From positions 65,265,953-65,329,952 of the forward strand of contig CM049311.1 in NCBI GenBank assembly GCA_026874595.1: a stretch of 64,000 nucleotides of DNA. Direction: 5' to 3'. Each line of letters begins with the position of its first letter. Position 1 is the stretch's first letter. The notes below the pieces were generated by a model. That model was not told the origin of the DNA. It did not search any database and saw nothing but the letters and a program-made list of their open reading frames with translations. The translations under genes were made by a program, and so were the position numbers. Of this stretch, positions 1-45,413 are shown one piece after another. Source of the stretch: Sipunculus nudus (lineage: Eukaryota > Annelida > Sipuncula > Golfingiida > Sipunculidae).

Positions 1-121
1 CCTGGTATGCATTCAAAACTGCGTGGATTTAATTTTGCAGTCACATGGCAACGGTGAATAACGCTAATTTGAAACCACCGCAAATAAGAAGACAACCACA
101 GTACTGCCCCATTAACACTTC

Positions 122-385
122 ACAAGTCCAGAGATACCATGCCCTGTGGACTCTTTTTACAAGTCCAGAGATACCATGCCCTGTGGACTCTTTTGACAAG
201 TCCAGAGATACCATGCCCTGTGGACTCTTTTTACAAGTCCAGAGATACCATGCCCTGTGGACTCTTTTTACAAGTCCCAGAGATACTATGCCCTGTGGAC
301 TCTTTTCACAAGTCCCAGAGATACCATGCCCTGTGGACTCTTTTTACAAGTCCCAGAGATACCCTACATCATGGAATAGAGATGC
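122..385. repeat. Minisatellite, ~37-bp unit, about 7 copies
   Basis: Units beginning ACAAGTCC(C)AGAGATACCATG start at 122, 159, 196, 233, 270, 308 and 346, so the period is 37-38 bp. The copies are nearly identical at first and decay after about 380. Open frames here are by-products of a period that is not a multiple of three and lacks stops. I see no gene in 1-1587. Confidence 0.93.
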
Positions 386-1587
386 TATGCTCCATAGACT
401 CTCTACAAGCTCAGAGATATCCCAGAGATTTCATTCCACTTGGACCATCTAACAACCATAGACATACACAGCCACATGATTTTTACATCATTAACTGCAA
501 GATACAGTATAAATTAGAAATATTGGGTACCATGGGTCTCCATTATAGTTCTGAGATATATGCTGTACCGAGGAAACTTTGTTCTTGAAGACTGCAGATT
601 TTTTTAAAAAATTGATTGTACATCATTCAGGAGAATCTCAGACCATTAGAAGCCTGGAAAGTGTACCATGGACTTTTTTTCAATCACACATCCTGCAATG
701 AATCCATGGTACCTGGTACACTGAAGAGTATTTCACTACCACATTTAAAGATCCCAAATGGGAAAATTCAGTACTTTAGTTGCTGTGCCACAATATTTAT
801 AAGCTAGAGCAAGTCTAGGCCATGCTAACAGGAAATTGATCAACCAAAATGATAGTACATGTGCAATCAGTAAATTGAAAGTTTTTAGGTGACAACTAAA
901 AACTAGTAGAGTAATTATGGGTTATCCAAGTTACAAACAGAATTCAAAGCTAAGAAAAACATGTATAAGAGCTGTTTGTGCTTGAGGTTGCAGCCACTAG
1001 ACCACATGTTGGTCATGTGTCCTGAGCCTTATGCTTGCTGGCTTGAGTAGTGATCATCATGTGGTACATAATCTGGCTCAGATAGATAGTTTTTATCATA
1101 AGAACAGTTACACGTCCAAGGTATATACATACTCATGCTTCACCAGCTTGGTGGTCATCTGTTTTTGGTGATATTTCCTTTCAGTGATAATCTTTTGCAG
1201 AACATTGAAATTCAAAGTAGGCAATAAATGATTGGGTCAAATTTATGCAATCATCATGCATGATAGATGTTGTCACAAAATGTTAATAACTTTAATATGA
1301 GACCCATGCAGGCTCTTTTCTTCATCTAACAGGTCAGATGTCAGCTGATATGAGTAGCAATTTTGATTTTTTTTTTATGTTTAAAACTTAAATGTTACCA
1401 GACATCATGCATTTAGCATCTGTTAGCTGTATTAATTCAGATTTTATGCAAATATATTGTTCATTTAAATTATTGGAAGGTATGTCCATTGTTTTCTTGC
1501 TGATAAGTACATTTAGGTCCCAGTTTCTCAGAGTGGCTGTGTGTTAATGAACTGTTCAGTGAGAACAAAAGTCACCATATAAAACAG

Positions 1588-1728
1588 GTGCACTTTGGTG
1601 GTGAAGCCAAGTGTGGTCATAAGTATGTCTCCTTTGACATGGTGATTGATGGTTTGGGCCCTGCTTTTTGCTTTACAACTATGGTCCAAACAGGTGGAAA
1701 CCTCATGACAAGTTATCTCTCTAGAAGG
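1588..1728 (+). CDS. Possible internal exon of an unidentified gene
   Basis: This 141-nt open segment (47 codons) has an AG directly before it and a strong donor (AGG|GTAAGT) after it. An in-frame TAA nine bases upstream of the acceptor limits the frame. The peptide looks protein-like (it contains KCGHKYVSFDMVIDGLG and MVQTGGNLMTSYLSRR) but I do not recognise its family. It does not match the DENND5 region expected before the exon at 6215. The acceptor has a poor pyrimidine tract. It could be an exon of an overlapping or upstream gene, a lineage-specific DENND5 exon, or a relic. Confidence 0.35.
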
Positions 1729-2512
1729 GTAAGTTTGCAAATTTACTCTGATTCAAATTGTGATCAATTGTATAAAGCAAATGCCAATTTTACCATTTTG
1801 ATTTTATGAGGTGGAAATTGACAAGCTTAAATTCCCACAGTGATTTAAATTAAAATTGTTTAAAGCTTGAATTTTTTTGGAATTGCAGCTTATATTGATT
1901 GCAGTTATGAGTCCTTTGTGTCCTCTTATATTTATAATCAAGATCCTTTGTATATAACCATAATCACCTTTATCTGTAACTCTCAGCTTTTTTAGATTTA
2001 TTGTTTCTGTATATCATGGTGTGACAAATGTGTAATTATACTCCATAACTCTGAGAAACAAATGCCTTACATAAATAGCTATTAATTTTGTTCATGCATG
2101 GTCTCCAAAATTGGAAATATTGATAAATCAGTCATTTAAATAAAATAGTTTTTGTGCATTAGATTAATGATTCAGGGGATTTTACATGGACTTTAAACTA
2201 GAAGCTGATCTAATTTCAAGCCTACCATTTATATCATAACCTCTGTGCTATTTACTCATAACTTTTACTGTGTTTTTCTATGACACTGAGCAATCTGGTA
2301 AAAGCAAGTGGGCTGTAAAACATAATTGGATTGATAACTAAGTCAAACCTGTAATGAAATATTAAATTCATCATGAGAAATAGGCATAACAGTGCCACGT
2401 TCTGATTGACTGCCATTCCTAATTATCAACTGATGCCTGACTCAAAGCTTAGGCAGGTGCACCAGTGATGCATGGCGAGGGTTGGACAATATTTTTTAAT
2501 TTTTTTTTTCAG

Positions 2513-2615
2513 GACAGAGAAACATGCAAAAGCAGACCAGATTGGATCTCAACTTCTTGCCAGAAGGGACATAGACTACTCTAAATATGGCCTTTCCAGA
2601 TTGATAGCCAAATAA
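2513..2615 (+). CDS. Possible terminal exon of an unidentified gene
   Basis: A strong acceptor (a run of T then CAG) precedes 2513. One frame reads about 33 residues (including ADQIGSQLLARRDIDYSKYG) to a TAA at 2613-2615. It could be the last exon of the gene hinted at by 1588-1728. However, a direct join would use the other phase, which gives a less convincing peptide, so another exon would have to lie between them. No family was recognised. Confidence 0.25.
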
Positions 2616-2846
2616 GTGCCAAGCACTTTGATTTATTCAGTATTGCCAATGGTTTATTGCACATGATTTATTTTGACATTTGCTGTTGAATTTTACCCAG
2701 CGCTTTTTATTGATTCAGAGAAGCAGTGATCTATACATGAAAGAAGTATATAGCATGATTTTGTGTTCATCTTTTATATTTCTGATGTTGTTTTCTGTTA
2801 CAAGTTTGTAACAAGTTTGTTATAACCTAGTGTGTTGAAAATATAA

Positions 2847-2848
<2 letters not shown>

Positions 2849-2923
<75 letters not shown>
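2849..2923. repeat. (AT)n microsatellite
   Basis: Uninterrupted AT dinucleotide run of about 75 bp. Confidence 0.97.
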
Positions 2924-2927
<4 letters not shown>

Positions 2928-2989
2928 CTTTTAAAGCTAGCTATTCACCTATGTTTCATGTAAAATATACACGAATAATTGTTTACTCT

Positions 2990-3372
2990 GCTCTCTAGGT
3001 GAACTCTAGGTGATTCCTGTTAGGAAAAGTACTTCAACACCTGTGTGGTGGGATGTTTGAGCGTGTTTATCTACAAGCCCTCAGTAAATGTAGCAATAAT
3101 AACACACAGGAAAACCATGTAACCTAAGGTAGTTGGTCCCATGTACTGAACAATAACTAGCTTCAAAACGCCCTTTGCAAAACTGGTTTGTTGGGACTTG
3201 CAATCAGATGTCCTTGTCAGATGTATTTGAATTTTATAAACATGTGTATGTAAACACAGCCTGTGTGTGTCAGGTTTGGTGTTTTCTGGCTTATTTTTTT
3301 TTAAAGTTTCAAGGGGTTATCTTTAGTTAAAAGACATTAGACATCAGAATAGGCCCCTTTAGGGATGGAGAT
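2990..3372 (+). repeat. Interspersed repeat, copy 1 (second copy 14440-14811)
   Basis: The two segments align along their length with moderate divergence. Both have a GGT(A)ATTCCTG-like left part, a middle with ACCATGTAACCT(A)AGG, a CCCTTTGCAAAAC block, and the same right end ATAGGCCCCTTTA. There is no coding capacity. This is an old non-autonomous element of unknown class. Confidence 0.75.
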
Positions 3373-3969
3373 AGATCAGATGAATAGTGGAGATGAATCT
3401 TAATCTTAATTGTGTTTGTTACCTGTCAGACTTTTACTGGTCATGGCTATGTCCAATAATGTGTTTAATGAATACATTGTTTTCGAAATATTTGAAATGC
3501 TATTGGTGTCAGAAAAAATATTGTGAAGTTATTAATCAGTACTGCCCTTTTAAATTTTTAATATCTGAGGATTAATATTTTATACCTTTTGAGTTGTTCT
3601 TTGTATTTTTAAATATGTGTTAACTATGATTTATTAATGTCATCTCATAACAACCCTTAGTTCTATTTTTTGTTTTAGGAACCCTGCTCAAGATTAGTCT
3701 GTTAAAATCTTAAGTTTCCTTATTCCTAGCAGTTACTAGTTATTTTAGTAATAAAAAAATAAATAATAAATATTTTTCACTTGTTGCTCACAGTCCTGGA
3801 TTAATTAAATGATGTGTGTATGTGTGTGTGTGATTAGATTTTATTCTCAGTATGAGGACTGTGGTCATGTTCATGAACAAGTTTGCGTGTGCCCAGGCTA
3901 ATATGTGGAGGTTTTAAATGTAAAGTGGTCTACCAACGGATTGTTCAGTGAAGGACATTTATCTGCCTA

Positions 3970-4340
3970 TCTGTATCTGCCTAGGCTTTTCCGCTTGCTC
4001 CTATATTTCCTATTTTTTTCTATGAAAAAAATTAGTCTCCAATAATTTTCTATATTTTACAGATTTTAGACTACAATTTCCTATACTTTCCTATAATTTT
4101 GAATTCCACAGTTGAGTTTGAATATTAATTGTTATATAAAACTGTTAATATCAAAGTCATTATTAAATGTTGCAGTCATACAGGTGCAATTAACCATCTA
4201 AACCATTTAAATAGACTTTTAGATGCTGCTTGGAGATTGAGCAGTGAAAAGCCATACAGTTTTCCTATATTTTTGGCTGAAATTCCTATAAACTCCTATA
4301 TTTTTTTTCTCTTGTGCTCCTATATCATTCCAATATTTCT
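3970..4340. repeat. Degenerate TCCTATA-rich repeat
   Basis: The motif (T)TCCTATA recurs irregularly about ten times across 370 bp, in CT- and AT-rich sequence. The stretch resembles a decayed simple-repeat-cored element. No gene is seen. Confidence 0.45.
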
Positions 4341-4553
4341 TCAGCAGCCTGATGTTGGTTTGTAACTTATGACTGATATGGTGCAACAGAAATTATATGA
4401 AAACAGATGATTTATGAGTGCCTAAATTTTCTGTTAATCTATTCCAGTATGGCACAGCATTTGATTGGTTAAGAATAATACAACTTACAGTTAACCAGGT
4501 GGCTTGATGCAAAACAAACATCTCCATAGAAAATTAGGCTTTTGTACATTTTT

Positions 4554-4833
4554 TGTCCCCCACTTCCACGGAACAGGGGACATTGATTTGGGTTTGTCCA
4601 TCTGTCTGTCCGTCCATCAGGTTTTCATTTCCATGCAATAACTTTCCTCAATATTATCTGATTTCATTCAAATTTAGGTCAGTGATTGCTCTCATGCATA
4701 CCTTGGTTTGGATTTGTTTTGAGTGTCTGTCCAAAAAATTTATTATCACCAGCTCCAAAACAAACAAAATTTTTCCCTTTTGTTCCCAATTCACAACAAA
4801 AATTATGTCATGTGGAGACATCATCAGGGGACA
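4554..4833 (+). repeat. Short non-autonomous element with GTCCCC/GGGGAC ends
   Basis: It starts with a hairpin, TGTCCCC (4554-4560) pairing with GGGGACA (4576-4582), followed by a GTCCATCTGTCTGTCCGTCC box. It ends near GGGGACA at 4827-4833, an inverted match to the start. A related hairpin-plus-CGGACGGACG design occurs in reverse orientation at 44728-45413. Class assignment (Helentron-like) is inference. Confidence 0.5.
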
Positions 4834-5279
4834 ATGAAAACTAAATCACAGGCACTATGACCTATTGACACATCTTCAGGGGAAAATAAAAAATAAAACA
4901 TATTGAAAAGGCAAGCATAAAGAACACATGCAGGAAGCTTAATTAACAAGAGGCAGAAGCAGAGGACAAATTCCTCAAATTTGCTTGTTCAACTCAGATT
5001 TTGCAAACCTGTGCAATAAGACCACTATTTGGATTGGCTAAAAGTGGTCTTAATTCACAGGTGGTTGTATTAGACAGGTCAGTTATAACCAATGTTAATG
5101 CCTTCACTTCACAAGTGAAAGTGTTCACCTCACAAATGGTCTTTCAGACAGGTTCCATTGTATAAGATAACAAAAAAAGAACATATGATGCTCTTTTCCT
5201 CTCCACATCCTTTTTTATCACATTAACTTGTGCATACTTTACACTGAATAAATCCTCATGTTGAGTAATTAAATTGTTT

Positions 5280-5550
5280 TATACAGAATATTCATATTGA
5301 TATGTATGAATACCATGTAGTACTTTTGTTTATTTGATATCTTTCAGTATAAAATTATGAATATTCATGAATGTCATGTGTTAATTTGTGCCTCATTATA
5401 TTCTATTGGGCTAATGTACCTAAGTATTCATTAAAAAAAACAATCATGAATGTCATGTGGTCAGTTTTCCTATGAACACTCATGAATATCATGAGGTATT
5501 CTCAGGCCAATGAATATTCATGAATATCAATGTTGTATTCTTTACTTAAT
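5280..5550. repeat. Imperfect repeats of the ATGAATATTCATGAAT type
   Basis: Segments such as AATATTCATGAATGTCATG and CATGAATATCATGAGGTA recur four or five times at roughly 70-bp spacing. The motif is itself partly palindromic. No gene is seen. Confidence 0.55.
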
Positions 5551-6214
5551 GACTGTTAACCTGTTGGGGCAGGAAAAATAAGCACATTCTCTAATGAATG
5601 GAAGAGTTTCTGGAATCAGGTTAAAGGCTGGGATTATATTTATACCCGGGCTCTATCCGTGTTTACGGAGATGTTTATGGATGTTTGGATGTGATATTGA
5701 ATGGGCTATGAAAGCAAACTTTTTGCTTTGAGTGGATATCTTGGAGCCCCCCTCATGCCATATGTACATTATTTATTATTGCAGTTTTGATCTTTATAAC
5801 AAAAGGGGTAGGTAACATTATTTATAGTTCTTAATACAATAAACCCTGGTGACAGTACAGCCCCACCGCTTGGTAAATGTCATCTTCTCTTGTTTGGTGG
5901 ACTATTTGTGTATGACTGAACTTGTTCCTGGAAGAACAAAAGTCATATTGTCTTAGTGTTTTTATAGACACAGCTACAATGGAGGTTTAATAGTCCTTTG
6001 TACATACCAGCGTTTCTGTTTATATATTGATGGAGTAGTCAGATGAGTTTATGAATAGTGTAATAAAAACTCTGCAATGGTAATTGTTTTGTAACAACAA
6101 TACCCAAGTTTATTGAGGTTTACATGGCAGATGAATAGCCCAGAATCCTTAAATCATACATTTTTATGGTATTCTATATAGATTATTTCCACTAACATGT
6201 GTTCTTATGCCTAG

Positions 6215-38214
<32,000 letters not shown>

Positions 38215-38266
38215 CAACAACACCATGTCTGTGATCTCTTCATCTGTCTCTGGAAAGACAGCTACA

Positions 38267-38272
38267 AATAAA
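38267..38272 (+). terminator. Possible DENND5 polyadenylation signal AATAAA
   Basis: This is the first AATAAA after the stop codon, only 52 bp downstream. Further AATAAA hexamers occur later (for example near 39643), so the true 3' end is undetermined. Confidence 0.3.
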
Positions 38273-38689
38273 TACATCAAAAACATACATCAGCCGCAGC
38301 AGTTTCAGGCTCAGAACGTAGTGTGTTCATTGTCGATTGACTTTTGATTGATTATCTAGTATGGCCAGTTTTTTAACCATTCATTTAGGTCAAACATACT
38401 AAAGAAATAATGCTGCCATATTTTAAATTTACATTGTTGTTCTATTCAGTATGACCTTTATCTGGTGGCGACATCTATCAGCATGTTTTTGTATTAATGA
38501 TAAGTCATGAATAGCAGAAGAAGTTGCACATGAGCATAAGCAGCTAGTTAGTAATACATAAGAATTGAGAATTAATTATTGATTAGCCTTTTGGTTTCCA
38601 TTCGGTTCAATTTGTCCTGGGATTGTAGCACTCATAGTTCATAGCCAATATCTATGGCTTGGTGGTAATTCCACAATACTCTCATCAAT

Positions 38690-38980
38690 TTTAAACCCCC
38701 ACATCAAAAAATTTTTTTTGATTTTCAATAGAAACTTTCCAATTTTGAGCTCCAGCCGCTCAGACGTTTCTTTCAAAAAGATAAAATCATACAATTCTGA
38801 TAAAATTTCCTTTGTTATTTAAGGCTTTTACTTGTTTAGCAAAATGAATCTGTAATTATCATGCTTTTCACTGATCATTTGACTTATTAATCAAATACAA
38901 AAAAAAATTAAAAGTAAAAAAAAAAGCCCGCCGCATTGATTTTTGGATAAATGTGCCTGAGAACCAAACTTTATTTTTTG
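38690..38980. mobile_element. Diverged relative of the 17105 MITE
   Basis: It shares with 17105-17377 the internal ACCCC-CATCAAA(C)ATTTTT-TTTGATTTTC, CATACAATTTTGATA-A-TTTCCT and TTTCATGCTT-TC-TGATCAT blocks, in the same order, and the right end GTGCCTGAGAACCAAACTTTATTTTTT. The left end is unclear. Confidence 0.55.
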
Positions 38981-40061
38981 TTTACCTAAGTCACAGGGTA
39001 ACAGCCTAGATGAGAAACTTGTGCTCCAATTGACCTATCCATGAACTCTATGCGACCTTAATTGCATATTCATTCATTAGATAAACATAAGCATCGGACT
39101 AAGGAGCAGCCAATCAGGTGACCTTAAACAATGTAAAGTGTCAATCATCTGACAAAAACAAAATTTTGCATAATTTGACAGAGCTCTGTCAAACAGAACA
39201 AGTGTAGTCTGTAAATACTACCAGTACCCATGTCGGCATGTTTTCTGGGATGTTTTATTATATGAAGGAGACAGTATAAAAAAGTTTCAAGGCTATAGGT
39301 TGTGGGAGCCATTCCTCCGACTACCAAGTGAATAATAATGTCTTACCTGGCACATAATTCGTATGGGACAAATAATCCAGTATATATTGCAACACAGTTC
39401 ATATATGCCTGCGATATAGTAAACAATGGTCAGGTGATACCAGTTGATGATGTCAGTCAATACGACGTCATGCGCCATCGCCCTTTGTGACATCATTATT
39501 ACATTATAATCAGCTCTCGCTACCATGGACATGGAAGTCCATATGTGTAGGAGCGTTTTGGGGGCTCATTATAATAATAAGTTAAAAGGGTGGAGCATTT
39601 GGGCTGTGGTGGATAGGTCAATTTAGCCATTAAGTACACAGAAATAAAACATTTAAAAGTATTTGTGGATCATCATAGTTATTTACTTTCCCTATAATTA
39701 GGTACACAGCAAGTCTTACTCTTCCTGGCATTCTGTACAAAAAAGTAATGTCTGTCTTGTTGATTTTCAAAGTGCATCCGGTCATAGAAAGTAATTAGTT
39801 TGTAAGAATGACAGGTTTAAAGGTGTAACAGGTGAATTTGGGCAAACTCCTATCTCCCTTCTGGTATAGACTAGAGGATTTATGAGTGGTTGGGAATTTT
39901 AGTGGCACTTTAGGCTTTTTGTAAGAATACTAAAAAGTGAAAATGTGCTGGTTTGATGGATACCTTGGTCTGAAACATTCACTGCACCTGTAAAATTGAA
40001 ACTTTGATGAGATTAAGAAGGATGACCAATATCTGGTGTCCATGCATTGGAATTTCATGTG

Positions 40062-40071
40062 TGTATATATA

Positions 40072-40123
<52 letters not shown>
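40062..40123. repeat. (AT)n microsatellite
   Basis: AT dinucleotide run with a short T-run near the left end. The Ile/Tyr frames across it are artefacts. Confidence 0.95.
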
Positions 40124-40126
<3 letters not shown>

Positions 40127-42420
40127 ATACATATAAGGATATAGCATAAGGAAAAGACAGTAAGAGAGATAGAGGAATTTTTGAAAATATGAGAACATAT
40201 ATTAAACATTTCAGTATTATATGATGTAATATGTTAACTGTGACCTATGGTTAGGATGTCATTAGCGACTTATTTAATTATTAATCCAGCCAGGCAAATT
40301 AACAATATTTGCTCAGTATAAAAAGCAATTAAAGGTATAAATGTTATTATTTAGTATTTACCCAGTTTCAGTTTGTACAATAATCCTGCTGCAATTTTTA
40401 GCTTTAATTATCAAAATTTTTTATGTTAGTGTGCCATGTATTCTGCCTTGATTTTGTTAATTTGATTTGTTTCATTTACTGTGTTTACTGCATGAATATG
40501 TTTTTCTTATCAAAGTCAGAATTTTAATTTTAGACTAACTAATGGAACACAATGTTGATGGGCGTATTAACATATTTGAATTGTCTAACTCTTTCAGAGA
40601 TGTTGGATCCCACTTAACCACATTACTGTTATGCATATTATTATACCAGTACTCATTTTTTTTATATTTGCATACTTATTATTGGTTCAATTTTAGCAAA
40701 TTGTCTATTTAGAGATAGATATGGTAGATCCTTTGCAAACATTCAATTAATTTCAGGTCTGTTACAATACTGTAACTTAATTTTTCTTCCCTTTTGAAAA
40801 TTAAATGATTATTAAAAGTTAATTCTTAAAGTAAATGTTACATGATACATAAGTTTACCTTAGCAGCAGTGATGAGCATGATTTCAAAGAGTGTTATTAT
40901 AAAAAGCATACAGAAGATTTTGCTGTAAGATATAGTTCCTGCAGAAGTTTGTATGAACCAGTTCAGGTACTATGAATAATGAAATTTGTGCAGTGGATAT
41001 TAAAAACAAGGTGTGTGCAACAAGAGTTTGAATCAAATGAGATGATTTTTTGTTTAAGTTAAATGTATTTACCTTCATGAACCACCTCATAAGAGTGAGG
41101 AATATTGAAGTTTTCACACACAAAGTAGGTTTGTGCAATCAAAAGTGTAAAATCAAAATATGCAAATATTAAGATACTGTTGTAGTTTTAATGCTTCTTT
41201 GTTTCTAAGTGGAATTAGAGTGGTTTAATTCACAGTGGGATATACTAACCATGCAAAGACAACCTTAGAAAGAGTATCTATTTTCTTGAGTCATTTGATA
41301 TGGTACAGGTGTTGGAGATTTCTTTGTACCCTGAGGGAATTTTTTTCCCTTTAACACCCTCCATAATCTGTACACATTGTCAAACTTAAATGCACCCACA
41401 AATGCAACTTTTTCTTTCTTTTGGGGGCAATTTCATAGATGCTCATTTGTTTTGTTACTTGACTCAGAAAGACACTATTGGTTTTCAGGGTAACTTGGTA
41501 ATATTTTCTGTAAGAGTAGAAATTTTTTTGTACATGCTTACATAAAAAAGTTCAGCAACATAATGTACTGCTTATCATTTTGAGTGGAACTGGCTTGATT
41601 GATATACTTAACTAAAATTGTCATTTGTGTCTGCTTCACACGGAAAATATTGATGAAAAAAAATTAACATTGAGGGCAATGAAGTGATCATTTTAAGTTT
41701 ATTAAAGCACCTCTGATTTTTCTAAATGATCAGACTCCAACAAGCCACTGTTATTATTTATCAGATCATGGTAGTCTTGCAACCTGCCATTCACACACTT
41801 ATACGCAAAATGTGATCATTTAAAAAAATCACTTCATTCTATCCTCTAGTCTGCTACAGGCTTTTTACCTCCTGTCAGCTTGTTATTGTATTTATATGTC
41901 ATTTATCTCATATATATATTACCTTGTTTAGTCACGATGACTTATATATTGAACAACAGAAAGTTTTGTTAGTGTATAACATTTGGTGATAACATTTGTA
42001 TTATTTTATATTTAGTCACTATGTGTTCAGTTGATATGTACTCATTTTATTTGTGATGGTATTGTGAAGCACTCATGGGTAATTGTGGTCATGTTTTAAG
42101 TCTTATACACAACTGTATTCGGTGAAACTTCTTAAATTTAGAATCTCTCTGGTACAGATAATTGGGAGCATTTAACTCTTCTAATCCTCCATGGGAAACA
42201 TTGGAAATGAAATTAAATGAGCCCCTTTTGTGACTTGTGCGTTCCTTCAGGGTATGCAGATCAGTTACATCTTGAGATATCCCAGACAGTTACATCCAGG
42301 GAGTCGTGTGTTAAACTATAAACAGTAGTTTTCTCTCTTTATTCCCTAACTGGCTTTACTCTTTTTGTTTTCAGGTTATCACTTGGGTATTGATTTTTTT
42401 TCATTAAAAAAAATCTGAAA

Positions 42421-42424
<4 letters not shown>

Positions 42425-42485
<61 letters not shown>
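42425..42485. repeat. (AT)n microsatellite
   Basis: Pure AT dinucleotide run of about 60 bp. Confidence 0.96.
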
Positions 42486-42488
<3 letters not shown>

Positions 42489-43831
42489 TTTAAAACAAAA
42501 ACGAGTCAGAAAACCACGTAGATAGTAGATACAATATGTGTAGACACTCATATGATACATATAAATGTCTGACTGTGATAATTTGCTTACCAGTAATGAC
42601 ACTGCCACTTACAAATACTGTAAAATAAAAATAAAATTGTTTCATTTTTCTCTCATTTTGCTGACATTTTCGAAACAAACTTAAGTATAGTTTGACCTGT
42701 ATCTGGATGTATTTATGTTTCTTGGTAATGTCAGTTATTTTTTATGGAATGTCGGTAATAACAATTATATTTGATAAACGTTTGTGCCAGACTCCTCAGC
42801 TGATCAAAAGTCTGTACTGTACTGCCGGACAAAACTGATAACTGATGTTTTTATTGTGGACATAAGAACTATGATGCTTTGATTATTGAGTGGAGTTCGG
42901 AGTTTCACAGCACAGGATATTTTACACTTTGTCTTAATTACACATGGTTACACATGCACAAAATAGATGTGAACCTTATCTGTGAAATTCTCTTTTTTTT
43001 ATGACCTATTATCAATTTTTTTTGGCAAAAGTGATATTGTTTTGTATTAATATGAGCGTCTATGGATTTCTTTCAAAACAATTTCCTTAGTTTTGCAAAG
43101 GTAAATTATCAAGGATTATTTACTGTTAAGCGCTTTGATTTGCCAGCTCAGAACTTTTTTTTAATCCTGGTACCAGGTTTATAAGCCAGAGTTGGAGCAA
43201 GGTTTCTCGTTGATGTTAGTGTGTAGAAAGTTTACTCTTTATGCACGAACCCCGTACAATAAAGGGTACCGTCGTATACAGGCTGTTGTTAAAATTACCC
43301 AAAACTCCTTTAAACTTCTTTTAATATAATAACTTAGCCAGTGACTTCCAAACTTTTGTTTGCCCCGGTCAAGTTAATGCAGCGAGAAACTGGGCTTGGA
43401 ATGAACAGGTACGGTTTTTGAGAAACTAAAATGTCAGAGTTATATAATGAAATACCAGGTGTACCACCTAGATGCATTGCGCCAGTATTTGTTCATAGAA
43501 ATCTACTGATTTTGTCTACTTTGCATCGTGATTGTATATTTATTTGGTACAAGGTTTGCTCGCTATGGAATCTGGGAAATACGTGGAATACTCTCATCTG
43601 ACATCCACAGCAATGGTAAAGAAGGCTGCATTGGTTCACAAATAAATCCTTCTGTACAAATTCTTGTTTACAAACATGCAATATATTCCAAGTGTTTGTA
43701 CATATGTCCTGTTGTCCAGGTATACCATGTAAATAATAAAATCTGATAATCATGGATCACAACTGTTTTGTCTTCCCGCAGTTTGAATGGATAATGGTAT
43801 TTCGCCGCAGAAGGGAACCGAGATTTTAGAA

Positions 43832-44370
43832 CTAGAATACAGGTAGTCGACAAATGACTACGTGTATCCCCCGAAATCAGAGTTGGACGGGTGAAATGAG
43901 GCATGGATTGAGTAACAAGGGGAAATAGAGTGAGGTGTGTTGCATATTAGCATGGATGTCTACAGCCGAAATGTGTATATGAGTAATTTTATTCCACGGC
44001 AGACAGACGGACCCTGTGCAAAAATGGTTGCAGGTGGGGCCACCAGTTTTGCGTATGATAAAGAGCTATGCAAGATCTATACACATGCAAAATTTTAGCC
44101 AAATCGGCCAAACGGTTCCCGAGATAAGAGCTTGGATGTCTTCAGCGTAAATGTGAATGTAGGTGGCGCCACTTGTCATAAAACCAAGAAAGCTATCCAA
44201 GATGTATAAACCTGCAAACTTTTAGGCAGATAAGTCAAACCAGTGCAGAGATATGAGTGATTTTATAACACGGCAGACAAACAGACGGACGCTGTGCAAA
44301 AATGGTTGCAGTTGGCGCCACCATTTATGCGTATGATAAAGAAATATGCGAGATCTATACACATGCACCA
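43832..44370 (-). mobile_element. Family A Helentron-like element, reverse orientation, 5'-truncated
   Basis: Read on the minus strand, its 3' end is at 43832: CTAG (43832-43835), AATACAG, then GTAGTCGACAAATGACTAC (the terminal hairpin with changed loop), GTATCCCCCGAAATCAG (subterminal repeat), then units with CAACC-TTTTTGCAC and GTCCGTCTGTCTGCC. Similarity fades near 44370. The hairpin and CTAG are shared with the copy ending at 36543, which confirms the 3' boundary. Confidence 0.82.
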
Positions 44371-44727
44371 AGTGAGTGATATCTGAGTGCTGTGGGGTCC
44401 CAGTTAAGAGATCTGTCAAGAACGCCCTATATAAAATTGACCCCTCCGTGCATTCATGGCTCAGATAAAAAGGTTTTGATACTTTGAACAGAGCACCACG
44501 ATGATTCACCGTCCTGCTCCAGATGACCGACATTGTCAGGAGATTCTGTGTGCAAAAACTGCACCAACAAAACAGGTGCAATGGATCTGTGGAACAGATC
44601 TGGTTTGTCCCCCGCCTATCATGGAAGTAGCTTCAAGAAAATTTTGAATGTTAGTAGACAATTCGATAGACACTTAAAAAAGACTGATAAGTGTAATATC
44701 AATAACAAATATTAATAAATGTATGAC

Positions 44728-45413
44728 CTTGAAAACTGCGGCAGGGTCATCCATGTTCGAACTTGCCACCCATAAGGTGCATGACTGATCAAAACTGCTT
44801 ATTGTTTCTGTTAATTCTGTTAGAGTTATTTGCGCTAACCTCACTTTAGCCAGATTGCGACCTTTAATAACTGTTTCAAGGCATCCATATTCGCCTTTGA
44901 CCTCGCACTTCAGGTGATGCAGCACTGGTGCGAGTATGATGACTGGCTCTTGTTCTTTTCAAGTTGAAAAGAATCTGTCACCATGAAAATACGTCATCCG
45001 AGGTTATCCATTTTCGTAATTAATCTAGCTGTTCTTCGATGCATCAGTGGTGTGAATTTTGGTGACTGAGGCGCTAACTCTTTCTAATTATTGCACTAAG
45101 ATCATTTCAGCAAATTCATACATGTGAACTTGAAAGTTCGTGAAGGTCTCCCATAATGGAACTTAACGTAGCCCTTCATGAGACGCATCAATGGTGTGAG
45201 CATGTTGACTATGCCTGTAACTGTTTTCAAGCTTTAGCGTTAACATCCTTTCATGCAAAGTTTCATATGTAACCTTGACTTTGGTGATTGTATGTCAAGT
45301 GATGACTGTATGTTTTCAGGTTATTGCTTCAATACCATAATTCGGACGGACGAACAGACAAATCGTAACGCTCACATTTTCTATGACTGTCCCCTTTTCT
45401 ATGAGGGGACTAT
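44728..45413 (-). repeat. Decayed tandem-cored element with GTCCCC/GGGGAC hairpin
   Basis: On the right lies GTCCCC (45389-45394) with GGGGAC (45405-45410), next to CGGACGGACGAACAGAC. To the left are degenerate units with AAGGTCATCCAT/TCTCCCAT, GTGCATCA-TG-TGTGA and GCGCTAAC(C)TC. The organisation mirrors the 4554-4833 element in reverse. No gene is present. Confidence 0.5.

Larger units (their letters stand above)
38981..43831. other. Intergenic AT-rich DNA or DENND5 3' UTR, no gene seen
   Basis: No splice-flanked open frames or RNA genes are visible on either strand. Two (AT)n microsatellites lie at about 40062-40123 and 42425-42485. Part of the left side could be 3' UTR. Confidence 0.55.

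Noticed and set aside
45-588. Overlapping open frames with repeated RDTMPCGLF/PCPVDSF peptides
   Set aside because: They result from a 37-bp minisatellite without stop codons. There is no splice or start context.
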